Below, in pieces: positions 17,678-25,272 of a DNA stretch of 64,000 bases (position 1 is the first letter of the stretch; each line of letters begins with the position of its first letter). A program made the translations under genes and the position numbers. Location: the NCBI GenBank assembly GCA_001897155.1, contig MKSF01000015.1:93039-157038 (forward strand), written 5' to 3'. Below the pieces are notes generated by a model that was not told the DNA's origin, searched no databases, and saw only the letters and a list, made by a program, of their open reading frames with translations. The stretch is from Bacteroidetes bacterium 47-18. GTDB taxonomy: Bacteria > Bacteroidota > Bacteroidia > Chitinophagales > Chitinophagaceae.

Positions 17678-18202
17678 ATGCTTTGCCCTTTATTATTCTT
17701 TGATGTATTTTTGCTGAAAATTTATTTTAAAGCAGGTAACTTATTCACTTCCGGTGCCAGGCACGCGGTAGCCCTGTATAGCAGCAGTGATACCATCATT
17801 GTGTGTGAATTATATTCCCTGATCAACGGTCAATGGACCAGTACGGGCAGCAACATTGCTATGCATATTTACGCATTCAGCCCTGCTTTTTTCAATGTAT
17901 GGCTGGATGACTATAATTTCGATGGTTACAAAGATCTTAAAATTGATTTTTATCAGTCAATGGGAGAGGCTTACACTTACGGATATATCCTTACATTCAA
18001 CCAGCCTGGTAACACATTGACCCTGCATCCTGGAACAATTGAAATCCCGGATCTGGATATCGATGCCAAAAGCAAGACCCTTATCTCAACGGTATACTCC
18101 AATCCCCATACCGACCCGGAAAAATTTAAGGAGGTCAGTAAATATAGCTGGAAAAACGGAACGCTCCGGCTCCTTTCAAAGCAACAATATAGGCTCCAAT
18201 AA
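17678..18202 (+). pseudogene. secreted lipoprotein gene fragment, C-terminal half
   Basis: The open frame includes FKAGNLFTSGARHAVALYSS and DDYNFDGYKDLKIDFYQS and ends LLSKQQYRLQ. The DxNFDGYKDLK motif is typical of small secreted proteins that should begin with a lipoprotein signal peptide, which is missing here: the ATG at 17678 overlaps the candidate att core, and the first 10-15 residues are a non-native hydrophobic run. An N-terminal half with lipobox lies at 3886-4210 on the other side of the island. I infer insertion into this gene. The two halves do not rejoin in frame by simple excision at the 8-bp repeat, so there has been further decay or the true boundary differs. Confidence 0.5.
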
Positions 18203-18410
18203 GCAGCTTTTACTTTATATTAGGGATTGTTACCGGTTACTGCAAAACGCATTGGTAATGATGGTTGGTATTTTGTCCGGTCATTGACGATCCGACTAAT
18301 TATAGCTTAGAGGCAAGCATCATTCTCAACATAGAGCTGACAATTAATAAACCAGTAAAGTCTGAAGGATTTAATATTGGGCTATTATCAAATAGGTAAA
18401 AAATAACAAA

Positions 18411-18429
18411 CCCCGCTCTTAGAGCGGGG
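18411..18429 (-). terminator. terminator of the tRNA-Pro pair
   Basis: CCCCGCTCT/AGAGCGGGG hairpin followed on the minus strand by TTTGTTATTTTTT. It lies just downstream of the tRNA genes in their direction of transcription. Confidence 0.8.
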
Positions 18430-18442
18430 CTTATTATTTTTG

Positions 18443-18516
18443 TAGGGAAGACAGGGTTCGAACCTGCGACCCCCTGGTCCCAAACCAGGTGCGCTACCGG
18501 ACTGCGCTACTTCCCT
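18443..18516 (-). tRNA. tRNA-Pro (anticodon TGG)
   Basis: On the minus strand the 74-nt cloverleaf shows acceptor arms AGGGAAG/CTTCCCT, anticodon loop TTTGGGA flanked by CCTGG/CCAGG, and T-arm GGTTCGAACC. The TGG anticodon reads CCA and, by wobble, other proline codons. The CCA end is not encoded. It is identical to the upstream copy at 18552-18625. Confidence 0.95.
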
Positions 18517-18551
18517 GAAAATCTCAACAATAATAGTATCCTGAACTGTAG

Positions 18552-18625
18552 TAGGGAAGACAGGGTTCGAACCTGCGACCCCCTGGTCCCAAACCAGGTG
18601 CGCTACCGGACTGCGCTACTTCCCT
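18552..18625 (-). tRNA. tRNA-Pro (anticodon TGG), second copy
   Basis: 74 nt, sequence identical to 18443-18516, separated by a 35-bp spacer and probably co-transcribed with it. Dosage duplication is the simplest explanation. Confidence 0.95.
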
Positions 18626-18716
18626 ATTCAACCGTTATTGATGAAATTTGAGATTGCAAAGGTAATACTTTGTATTAAACCGCCAAATTTTTTCTTAAAA
18701 TTTATAGACTATTTTA

Positions 18717-18770
18717 TACCTTTGCAGCGTTATACATTTATTTCCTACCGGGAATATTTTTTTATATTTG
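18717..18770 (+). promoter_or_regulatory. two candidate -7 elements upstream of the acyl carrier protein gene
   Basis: TACCTTTG (18717-18724) and TATATTTG (18763-18770) both match TAnnTTTG. The second is 32 bp before the ACP start codon. Confidence 0.5.
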
Positions 18771-18802
18771 CAGTTTATATCACAAACGTTTGTGCATTAC
18801 GT

Positions 18803-19060
18803 ATGAATTACCAAGATATCGTAGAGAGAATCAATGACTTTTTAGTTGAAGATTTTGAAGTGGACATAGCGTCCATAGTGCCTGAAGGAGCACTGAAAGA
18901 AACACTGGACCTGGACAGCCTGGATTATATAGACCTGATTGTAGCCATAGAGAACAATTTTGGCTTCAAGATCAAGCCGGAAGATTTCCAGACAATGAAA
19001 ACAGTGAAGGATTTCTATGATTTCGTAGCAGCACGTTTGAATATTGAAATATCTGCATAG
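18803..19060 (+). CDS. acyl carrier protein
   Basis: 85 residues from ATG 18803; an in-frame ATG at 18638 would add 55 residues that do not resemble the family and would cover the promoters. The phosphopantetheine-attachment motif LDLDSLDYIDL contains Ser39. It is acidic and helical, as expected of ACP. The DLDSLD form and the pairing with an acyltransferase 10 bp downstream suggest a dedicated carrier for a lipid-modifying or secondary-lipid pathway rather than the main fatty-acid AcpP; that is inference. Confidence 0.85.
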   Translation: MNYQDIVERINDFLVEDFEVDIASIVPEGALKETLDLDSLDYIDLIVAIENNFGFKIKPEDFQTMKTVKDFYDFVAARLNIEISA

Positions 19061-19069
19061 GATTAAAAA

Positions 19070-19957
19070 ATGAGCGAGCAACAATGGGATGGCAGGTCCA
19101 GGGGCACCAGGTTCGGACATGCCATTTTTATAAAACTGATTAAAATAGGCGGTCTTCAACCCGCCTATTTTTTGTTGCGCTTTGTAGCACAATATTATAT
19201 CTGGTTCGTTCCAAAGGCCACCCGCCCCCTGCATGACCTGTACAGGAACAGGCTGAAATTTTCACCCCGCGATACCAGGAGACTGATCAGGAAGAATATC
19301 CGCTATTTCGGGCAGACCCTCATTGATAAAGCCGCCGTATTATATACCCGGAGCGACCGGCAGTTTCGCATCACCCATCTGGGAGAGCAGGCCCTGGAAG
19401 ATATGGTACAGGCGGGAAAAGGCGGTATATTGCTGAGCGCTCACCTGGGTAACTGGGAAATGAGCGGCGCCTTACTGACCAAATATGACCACGTGTATAA
19501 CATAGTGATGTTTGAAGGCGAGGAAGGGAGTATCCGGGAGTATATGAATAGTGAAGGCCTGGAACGGCGGTTTAATATCATTTATATCAAAGAGGATATG
19601 AGCCATATCTACGAGATGAGCGCCGCGCTGAACAGGAATGAGTTCATCTGTATGCATGCGGACCGTTTTATGGCAGGCAACCGTACTATTGAAGGGGTGT
19701 TCCTGGACCGCCCGGCCCGGTTCCCTTTAGGTCCCTTTGTGCTGGCCAGCAAGCTGCGGGCGCCCGTGAGCTTTGTCTTTGCCATGAAGGAGGAGGGTAA
19801 TGCCTACAGCTTCTATGCAACGCCTGCCCGTGTATTTGAAGGGCGGGGTATGGACGGAGCACAGCAGATGCTCGGGGCCTATATCGCGGAGCTGACGGAG
19901 AAGCTGCATCGATACCCGCACCAATGGTTCAATTATTATTATTTCTGGGAGGCGTAA
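19070..19957 (+). CDS. LpxL/HtrB-family lysophospholipid or lipid A acyltransferase
   Basis: 295 residues. The motif SAHLGNWEMSG (about 124-134) is the HxxxxE catalytic pattern of lipid A late acyltransferases, and HADRFMAGN and RFPLGPFVLASKLRAPV fit the later blocks of this family. An N-terminal hydrophobic segment (YFLLRFVAQYYIWFV) anchors it to the inner membrane. It would move an acyl group from ACP to a lipid acceptor; the acceptor may be lipid A or an aminolipid. It lies 10 bp after the ACP gene, so the two form a two-gene operon with a likely donor-enzyme relation. Confidence 0.85.
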   Translation: MSEQQWDGRSRGTRFGHAIFIKLIKIGGLQPAYFLLRFVAQYYIWFVPKATRPLHDLYRNRLKFSPRDTRRLIRKNIRYFGQTLIDKAAVLYTRSDRQFRITHLGEQALEDMVQAGKGGILLSAHLGNWEMSGALLTKYDHVYNIVMFEGEEGSIREYMNSEGLERRFNIIYIKEDMSHIYEMSAALNRNEFICMHADRFMAGNRTIEGVFLDRPARFPLGPFVLASKLRAPVSFVFAMKEEGNAYSFYATPARVFEGRGMDGAQQMLGAYIAELTEKLHRYPHQWFNYYYFWEA

Positions 19958-19966
19958 GTGTATGCC

Positions 19967-20956
19967 TTACTGCTGCTGCAGCATCGCTTCCTGGCAGGCG
20001 TCCAGGATATCGTGGAGTTCCGGCAGCTCCAGTGAGTTGACGAGGCGCATCCGGTATTCCTTGACGTGGGACAGGCCTTTCAGGTACTGACCGTAATGGC
20101 GGCGCATCTCCAGCATACCCAGCTTCTCTCCTTTCCACTGCACGGAAAAGTCAAGATGCCTGCGGCACACGGCAATCCGTTCTTCTATGGTAGGCGGCGG
20201 CAGGTGCTCGCCGGTTTGCAGGTAATGCCTGATCTCGCGGAAGATCCAGGGATAGCCGATGGCGGCACGTCCTATCATAATGCCGTCCACTCCATACCTG
20301 TTCTTATATTCCAGCGCTTTTTCGGGGCTGTCTATATCACCGTTCCCGAAGATGGGGATATGGATGCGGGGATTGTTTCTGACTTTGGCTATCAGCGACC
20401 AGTCAGCCTCTCCCTTATACATCTGTACACGCGTGCGCCCGTGGATGGACAATGCCTGTATGCCGACATCCTGCAGGCGTTCCGCTACTTCTTCTATATT
20501 CTTATGCTCCTCGTCCCATCCCAGGCGGGTCTTTACCGTTACCGGGAGCGATGTGGATCTCACCACGGCTTTGGTGAGCTGTATCATTTTGGGCACATCC
20601 CGGAGAATGCCGGCGCCGGCGCCTTTGCAGACCACTTTCTTAACGGGGCAGCCGTAATTGATATCCAGGAGGTCGGGCTGAGCGGTTTCAACTATCTTGG
20701 CGGAAAGGGCCATCGCCTCTTCATCGCCTCCGAAGATCTGTATCCCTATAGGCCTTTCATAATCAAAGATATCCAGTTTCTGGCGGCTTTTAATGGCGTC
20801 GCGTATCAGTCCTTCCGTTGAGATGAATTCCGTGTACATCAGGTCGGCCCCGTTCTCCTTGCATACTGCGCGGAAAGGCGGGTCGCTGACATCTTCCATA
20901 GGTGCCAGCAGTAAAGGAAAGTCGGGAAGTGTGATATGTTCGCCTATTGTTACCAT
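19967..20956 (-). CDS. dusB: tRNA-dihydrouridine synthase B
   Basis: 329 residues, standard length. The flavin-dependent TIM barrel is shown by LLLAPMEDVSDPPFR, the active-site Cys103 in DINYGCPVKKV, GIQIFGGD, SIHGRTR near 180 and FGNGDI.S near 225, then IGRAAIGYPWIF. It reduces uridine to dihydrouridine in tRNA D-loops with FMN and NADPH. It is convergent with the acyltransferase gene, with only 9 bp between stops. Confidence 0.94.
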   Translation of the reverse strand: MVTIGEHITLPDFPLLLAPMEDVSDPPFRAVCKENGADLMYTEFISTEGLIRDAIKSRQKLDIFDYERPIGIQIFGGDEEAMALSAKIVETAQPDLLDINYGCPVKKVVCKGAGAGILRDVPKMIQLTKAVVRSTSLPVTVKTRLGWDEEHKNIEEVAERLQDVGIQALSIHGRTRVQMYKGEADWSLIAKVRNNPRIHIPIFGNGDIDSPEKALEYKNRYGVDGIMIGRAAIGYPWIFREIRHYLQTGEHLPPPTIEERIAVCRRHLDFSVQWKGEKLGMLEMRRHYGQYLKGLSHVKEYRMRLVNSLELPELHDILDACQEAMLQQQ

Positions 20957-21015
20957 ATACGGGAATAAGGATGCAAAATTACAAAAGAATATGATTGTGA
21001 CATATTCAAGGTTTG

Positions 21016-22122
21016 TTAATGAGTGCTGGCCTTAGCTTCAAAATAGTCCAGCCACTTCAGTTCTTCCGGGCTTAAGGTGCTCCTTTTCCCGGTATATGCA
21101 GGGTCTGGAATATACCAAGCCTGCTTTTCATAGTAAGCTTTAAGCTGCGGGTTTTTAAACACATAGCCCTTACGGGCAAAGGGGTAGTTCCGCAGGATCA
21201 GGGCCGCATCTTTGCCGGGATGCTCAAAATATTCGTACTCTTCCATACGCAGGTTCAGCGGTAAGCTGCCGCCGGGCCGGAAATTTCTATGCTCCAGGTA
21301 GCGGGGACTGTATACATGCAGGTTAGCGGTGGGATGAAAATCCTGTTTCCTGAAAATCAGCCTGCCGGTGTGTATGTCGGCCTGCAATGTATTTTTCACA
21401 TCTTCCGCTTCATCATTATAGCCTGAACTGAGCCTGCCTTTCCCGCTGAGCTGCCACTCGTTATTATCTGTGAAAAAGCTGCGGGGTACCTGGAAAGATT
21501 CATAATCTCCCATATCCAGTATCAGCGTAAAGTCTTTAATGATACCGTCTTTCCAGCGGTTGGCGGCGGTAAGCACATAGTCAAAGTTCCAGTAATGCAT
21601 CACAAAGCTGTTCAGCTCATAGGTATAGATATGAGTGATCCTGTTCTCGCCTTTTTTGAACGGCGCTTTGAAGTGATATACATAGAAAAAGCCGGGATCA
21701 CCGTCTGCTGCCTCCTTCTGGATATCACGGAGGGAACGGCTGCGGATGGTGTTATTATGGAGGTAATTGCTGTCGCTGACGTAGGCTACCTGGTAGGAAA
21801 GCTGCCGGTTATTCATCATTACGTTAAAGTCGTGCATATACGGATGTTGACCCTTTGCGGGCACCAGGGTAACATCTCCTTCGGGACTGTACGCCTCAAA
21901 GCCTACAATGACGTCCTCGGCCGGCCCGTGATTGTAAAAGGTATAGTCCACTGTAACCTGGAGGTCATTGCCTGTCCTCTTTATGGTCAGCACTTCTTTC
22001 AGGATAGAAATATCATCGTTGGTGATGGGTATAAGCTGGTTGCCGCTCATCTTATAAGAGCCGTCATTGGCTATACAGGCACAGGATAATAAGGTCAGCA
22101 GCAGGATCAGTGTAATACGCAT
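21016..22122 (-). CDS. exported YARHG-domain protein
   Basis: 368 residues with a signal peptide and a possible lipobox LLSC at about 11-14. The C-terminal stretch NYPFARKGYVFKNPQLKAYY (about 310-330) is a YARHG domain, an extracellular module named for its motif (here FARKG). The larger N-terminal part is beta-rich (LQVTVDYTFYNHGPAEDV), as in DUF4424-like exported proteins. Function is unknown; location should be periplasm or outer membrane. It is a single gene between dusB and the BlaR1-like region. Confidence 0.72.
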   Translation of the reverse strand: MRITLILLLTLLSCACIANDGSYKMSGNQLIPITNDDISILKEVLTIKRTGNDLQVTVDYTFYNHGPAEDVIVGFEAYSPEGDVTLVPAKGQHPYMHDFNVMMNNRQLSYQVAYVSDSNYLHNNTIRSRSLRDIQKEAADGDPGFFYVYHFKAPFKKGENRITHIYTYELNSFVMHYWNFDYVLTAANRWKDGIIKDFTLILDMGDYESFQVPRSFFTDNNEWQLSGKGRLSSGYNDEAEDVKNTLQADIHTGRLIFRKQDFHPTANLHVYSPRYLEHRNFRPGGSLPLNLRMEEYEYFEHPGKDAALILRNYPFARKGYVFKNPQLKAYYEKQAWYIPDPAYTGKRSTLSPEELKWLDYFEAKASTH

Positions 22123-22184
22123 ATTTTAGCTATTCATTGAATATGGTAGTCACTTTGGAATGACTATCAGCCTACAAATGTATA

Positions 22185-22811
22185 CTAATCAGGAAAATAA
22201 AAAGGATTGAAACGCCGGCTGGAAAAGTAATATTGCTTAAATGTTATTTTTTGGGGATTTATTAAGGTGTCTTGGCTTAAAATCTGATCTATGGCATTAT
22301 TCAGTTCAGGTATTTTGTTAAGCCCTGTTCGTTCCGGATCAAGATAGAAAGAATGTGTGCTATGCATAGTCTTATCGGTATATACTTCGTAGTAGATTAT
22401 CTGTCCTTTTGTATTGATTACAAGATTTGTGATAATAAAATTCATATGCAAATCCCTAATGATGACAGATGGCTGATGTCGCAGTGCTTTATTGATATTT
22501 TCATATATTTGATAGATAGCAGTGTCCTTATACCCGGTAAAATCCTGCTGATTATCTTTTATCGCTATATCTTCGACAGGTCGGTCGTTACATCGGATAA
22601 TACAGTTATAAGGAAAAATATATTTTTTAACTACTCCTGTCATAGGGTCCTCTATATCGAATGTATCAATTTGTAGAGTTCTCCACTGGAATACTTTGCC
22701 CTTAAAATGAACGGTATCATTATTTCTGATAAGTTGTTCACGGGCAGCAAACTGACACCATGAACAAAAATGACATAAAATGGCCAATAGGATAAAAATG
22801 CCTGCTTTCAT
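22185..22811 (-). CDS. exported protein homologous to the periplasmic tail of the neighbouring BlaR1-like protein
   Basis: 208 residues from ATG 22811, beginning with a signal peptide (MKAGIFILLAILCHFCSWCQ). From VHFKGKVFQW on it follows the C-terminal domain of the BlaR1-like protein at 23278 block by block: FRGNTFTW; IVRYNGQ against IIRCNDRP; LNEQGDILYYDV against INTKGQIIYYEV; DKILKDRKLINPANL against DQILSQDTLINPQKI. So it is a stand-alone copy of a sensor tail without the membrane protease part. It lies just downstream of a decayed copy of the BlaR1 N-terminus and is probably what remains of a tandem duplicate, with a new signal peptide. Function is unknown. Confidence 0.68.
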   Translation of the reverse strand: MKAGIFILLAILCHFCSWCQFAAREQLIRNNDTVHFKGKVFQWRTLQIDTFDIEDPMTGVVKKYIFPYNCIIRCNDRPVEDIAIKDNQQDFTGYKDTAIYQIYENINKALRHQPSVIIRDLHMNFIITNLVINTKGQIIYYEVYTDKTMHSTHSFYLDPERTGLNKIPELNNAIDQILSQDTLINPQKITFKQYYFSSRRFNPFYFPD

Positions 22812-22867
22812 TTTTTTGTTATTTGATAAGCATCTTAAAGTTAAGATTTTTTGTTCTGAAATGTAAA

Positions 22868-22903
22868 AACCGTTTTCCGGCCCGGGTAGCACAGAAAACG
22901 GTT
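22868..22903 (-). terminator. hairpin between the stand-alone tail gene and the BlaR1 remnant
   Basis: AACCGTTTTC and GAAAACGGTT arms with a 16-nt loop, 18 bp downstream of the remnant's stop. On the minus strand a TTTT tract follows. Confidence 0.6.
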
Positions 22904-22920
22904 AGATCGTGTTGTGGTTC

Positions 22921-23264
22921 TTAATTCTTGTCAGGCGCCGGTTTTATAAATGCTCCCGTCAGCCAGATGATCCATACTATGTGTTGCGCTTTCAATGCGG
23001 ATTTTTCCGCAGTGGAAGTGAGGGTATCTGTTGCTGCTGACGTTCCTGCATCCCTGGTGTTGACAGTAATATTAGTGGTCCCTATGGGAATGCCGATACC
23101 TGATAACAGTGTAAGCCACAGATATATCCTGGTCCGGGTATAGTTCTTTTCCCTGCCCAACAATACAAAATACAATAATAGAAGCGTTCACGATATAAGG
23201 CTGGTTTTTAGAAGTAATGTCAGCATATTATTTCTTTTTAAGTTGCTCTAATTGTTGCATCGGG
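22921..23264 (-). pseudogene. partial duplicate of the blaI 3' end and blaR1 N-terminus
   Basis: On the minus strand 23227-23264 repeats the last codons of the BlaI-like gene (MQQLEQLKKK and stop), then an ATG at 23226 reads MLTLLLKTSLIS, stop, TLLLLYFVLLGREKNYT and IYLWLTLLSGIGIPIG, matching the intact BlaR1-like protein residue for residue except that Trp12 (TGG) is TGA. Homology ends near HIVWIIWLTGAF, after which the frame stops at 22921. The metallopeptidase core is missing. This is a recent tandem duplication with an internal deletion and a nonsense change. Confidence 0.82.
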
Positions 23265-23277
23265 GTATAATACAGGT

Positions 23278-24699
23278 TTAATCTTTGGATGGCGGTGTGC
23301 TTATAAGGCGTCCCTTCATCGGTTGGTATTCTCTCAACCCTGCTACTGCTGCGCTGACGGTGTAGACATTGTCTAATTGCAGGTTTGCAGGATTGATAAG
23401 CTTTCTGTCCTTTAATATCTTATCTACTGTTGTATTGACGTCCGGGAACCTGTTAGTGCCGCTGATAGTAGTGTCTGTTATGCTTACTCCCAGTGTTTTG
23501 ACATCATAATACAGGATATCACCCTGCTCATTAAGGGTGAGGTTTTCGAGAGATATTGTTGCGATCTTTTGCGGAAACAATGCTATATTGGCTTCAATAG
23601 CACTGACTATATTCTCCGTAAGGGTTTCCAGGTTCTTGTTTTGGAATTCATACTGCATAGTATTGCTGATCCGGCTGAGGCCTTCTTTTACCTCCTGCCC
23701 GTTGTACCTGACAATTCTTTCGAACGTCGGCATTGCATAATCCTTTTTTTCATCCGGCGGAGGATCTGCCCAGGTAAAAGTGTTGCCTCTGAAGGTGGTC
23801 GTATTACCGTCCCTGACTCTTTCATCATTGGGTTTGTCTGCGCTCATGAAGATAAATGACAGGGTAAGGACCGGAAGGGAAAACAAGTATTTCCAGGGTT
23901 GAGACTTTCTGTTGGAGGTTAGCATAGCGATTCTTTTTTTAAGTGGTGAATAATAAAATGTATTGGTAAGTGCAGGTTGCGGCTGGGCAATGACCTGTGT
24001 GACTAATAATTTTCCGTAAGTATACCCGTACTGTTGCTTTAAGCATTCATCCACCTGGTATTCGTGCTGCAGCTTTAGCTGGTGTTGTAGAATATGATAT
24101 AAAGGGTGGAACCAGAAGATGATCTTACCTGTGGCGAGGACTATATTATCTATAGCATGGCGGAACAGATGATGATACCGTTCGTGCTGTAAGATCATAT
24201 GCAGCTCTGCATCGGGATATGCTTTTTGCGGGATAAAGATGGTGCGTCCGAAAGAAAAGGGTTGCGTTACAGAGGTATGTGTATAATAGTCGGCGACAGA
24301 ATGGCGGACAAGGCGGCTTTGCGCTTTCAGCCGGTAGAGGCAGATCATGCTTTTAAGGAGCAGGCATAGTTGTATTCCTGCACCTGCCAGCCAGGTGATC
24401 CATACTATTTTGTGCCATCCCCAGGTGGCTGTTTCATTATTTGCAGCGGGGCCTCCCGGCATTGCGGGGGACGCTAGATCAGCGGGATTGAAGTTGATAT
24501 TGGCTGGTACACCGGTTGCAGTGGCAGGTTCCCAGAACTCAAAATAGGAGGCCCCTACGGGAAGGCATATACCTGATAGCAGCGTAAGCCAAAGATATAT
24601 CCTGGCCTGGGTATAGCTTTTTTCTTTGCTTAATAATCCAAAATATAATAAAAGTAGCAGACCCCATATCAGGCTGGTCTTTAGAAGTAATGTCAGCAT
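23278..24699 (-). CDS. BlaR1/MecR1-type M56 membrane metallopeptidase
   Basis: 473 residues. The N-terminal part has membrane segments (about 5-22, 33-50, 97-120, with another near 290), and the zinc peptidase motif HERYH lies at 172-176 in ILQHERYHHLFRHAIDN. The C-terminal 170 residues form a periplasmic domain repeated in the gene at 22185. In BlaR1 systems this protein senses a signal outside and cleaves the BlaI repressor. Here the tail is not a penicillin-binding domain, so the signal is unlikely to be a beta-lactam. It starts 1 bp after the BlaI-like stop (TAATATG), so the two are one operon. Confidence 0.87.
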   Translation of the reverse strand: MLTLLLKTSLIWGLLLLLYFGLLSKEKSYTQARIYLWLTLLSGICLPVGASYFEFWEPATATGVPANINFNPADLASPAMPGGPAANNETATWGWHKIVWITWLAGAGIQLCLLLKSMICLYRLKAQSRLVRHSVADYYTHTSVTQPFSFGRTIFIPQKAYPDAELHMILQHERYHHLFRHAIDNIVLATGKIIFWFHPLYHILQHQLKLQHEYQVDECLKQQYGYTYGKLLVTQVIAQPQPALTNTFYYSPLKKRIAMLTSNRKSQPWKYLFSLPVLTLSFIFMSADKPNDERVRDGNTTTFRGNTFTWADPPPDEKKDYAMPTFERIVRYNGQEVKEGLSRISNTMQYEFQNKNLETLTENIVSAIEANIALFPQKIATISLENLTLNEQGDILYYDVKTLGVSITDTTISGTNRFPDVNTTVDKILKDRKLINPANLQLDNVYTVSAAVAGLREYQPMKGRLISTPPSKD

Positions 24700-24700
24700 A

Positions 24701-25066
24701 TTATTTCTTTTTAAGTTGTTCCAATTGTTGCATCAGGGCATCTATCTCTTTTGGCTTCAGCGCCTTTTCTTTTACCAGGAAGGACGCTAGTTCCGTCGCT
24801 GAACTGTTGAAAAAATTGCTGAACCAGTTTTTAAAACCGGCTTGTGCATATTGCTCTTTAGAGATGACAGGATAGTATTCATAGGTCCTTCCATAGGCCT
24901 TATGGTTTACAAATCCCTTTTTCTCCAGGATACGTACTACGCTGGATACAGTGCTGTGCGGGGTGTCCGGCTCTGCCAGGTCCTGTATAATATCGCTGAC
25001 CAGGCACTTTCCTAATTTCCAGATAATGTGCATGATCTCTTCTTCTGTTTTTGTAAGCTGTATCAT
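24701..25066 (-). CDS. BlaI/MecI-family transcriptional repressor
   Basis: 121 residues, the family length. A winged helix (LTKTEEEIMHIIWKLGKCLV; PHSTVSSVVRILEKKGFVNH; GRTYEYYPVI) is followed by a dimerisation helix region (FKNWFSNFFNSSATELASFL). It would bind an operator as a dimer and be cleaved by the BlaR1-like partner. A perfect dyad overlapping the promoter -7 element lies 18 bp upstream of the start, so it likely represses its own operon. Confidence 0.9.
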   Translation of the reverse strand: MIQLTKTEEEIMHIIWKLGKCLVSDIIQDLAEPDTPHSTVSSVVRILEKKGFVNHKAYGRTYEYYPVISKEQYAQAGFKNWFSNFFNSSATELASFLVKEKALKPKEIDALMQQLEQLKKK

Positions 25067-25084
25067 AACTTGTTTTTGTATTTT

Positions 25085-25121
25085 ATAACGTAAAAATACG
25101 TTATGTGTTGTATTTTACAAA
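25085..25121 (-). promoter_or_regulatory. promoter with overlapping BlaI-type operator
   Basis: On the minus strand TTTG (25118-25121), a 19-bp spacer and TATTTTTA (25091-25098) fit the Bacteroidota promoter apart from the last base. ATAACGTA AAAA TACGTTAT (25085-25104) is a perfect dyad covering the -7 element, well placed for repression by the BlaI-like protein. Confidence 0.65.
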
Positions 25122-25272
25122 TAAATAGCGATTTTTTATTTATAGCACACGGTTAAGTCTTCCTGTGACCCTTACCTCCGTATGGCACACCTGCTGTTAT
25201 TTTGACGGAATTACAACAAATATCTATAAGGATAACGCTTAACTTTGGAGCGTTTTATCAATAGTATCAGTT

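Noticed and set aside
18443..18625. tRNA-Pro genes as the integration site of the island
   Set aside because: The integrase end is about 750 bp away, no tRNA 3' fragment is seen at 4.2 kb, and the integrase type does not use tRNA genes as a rule.
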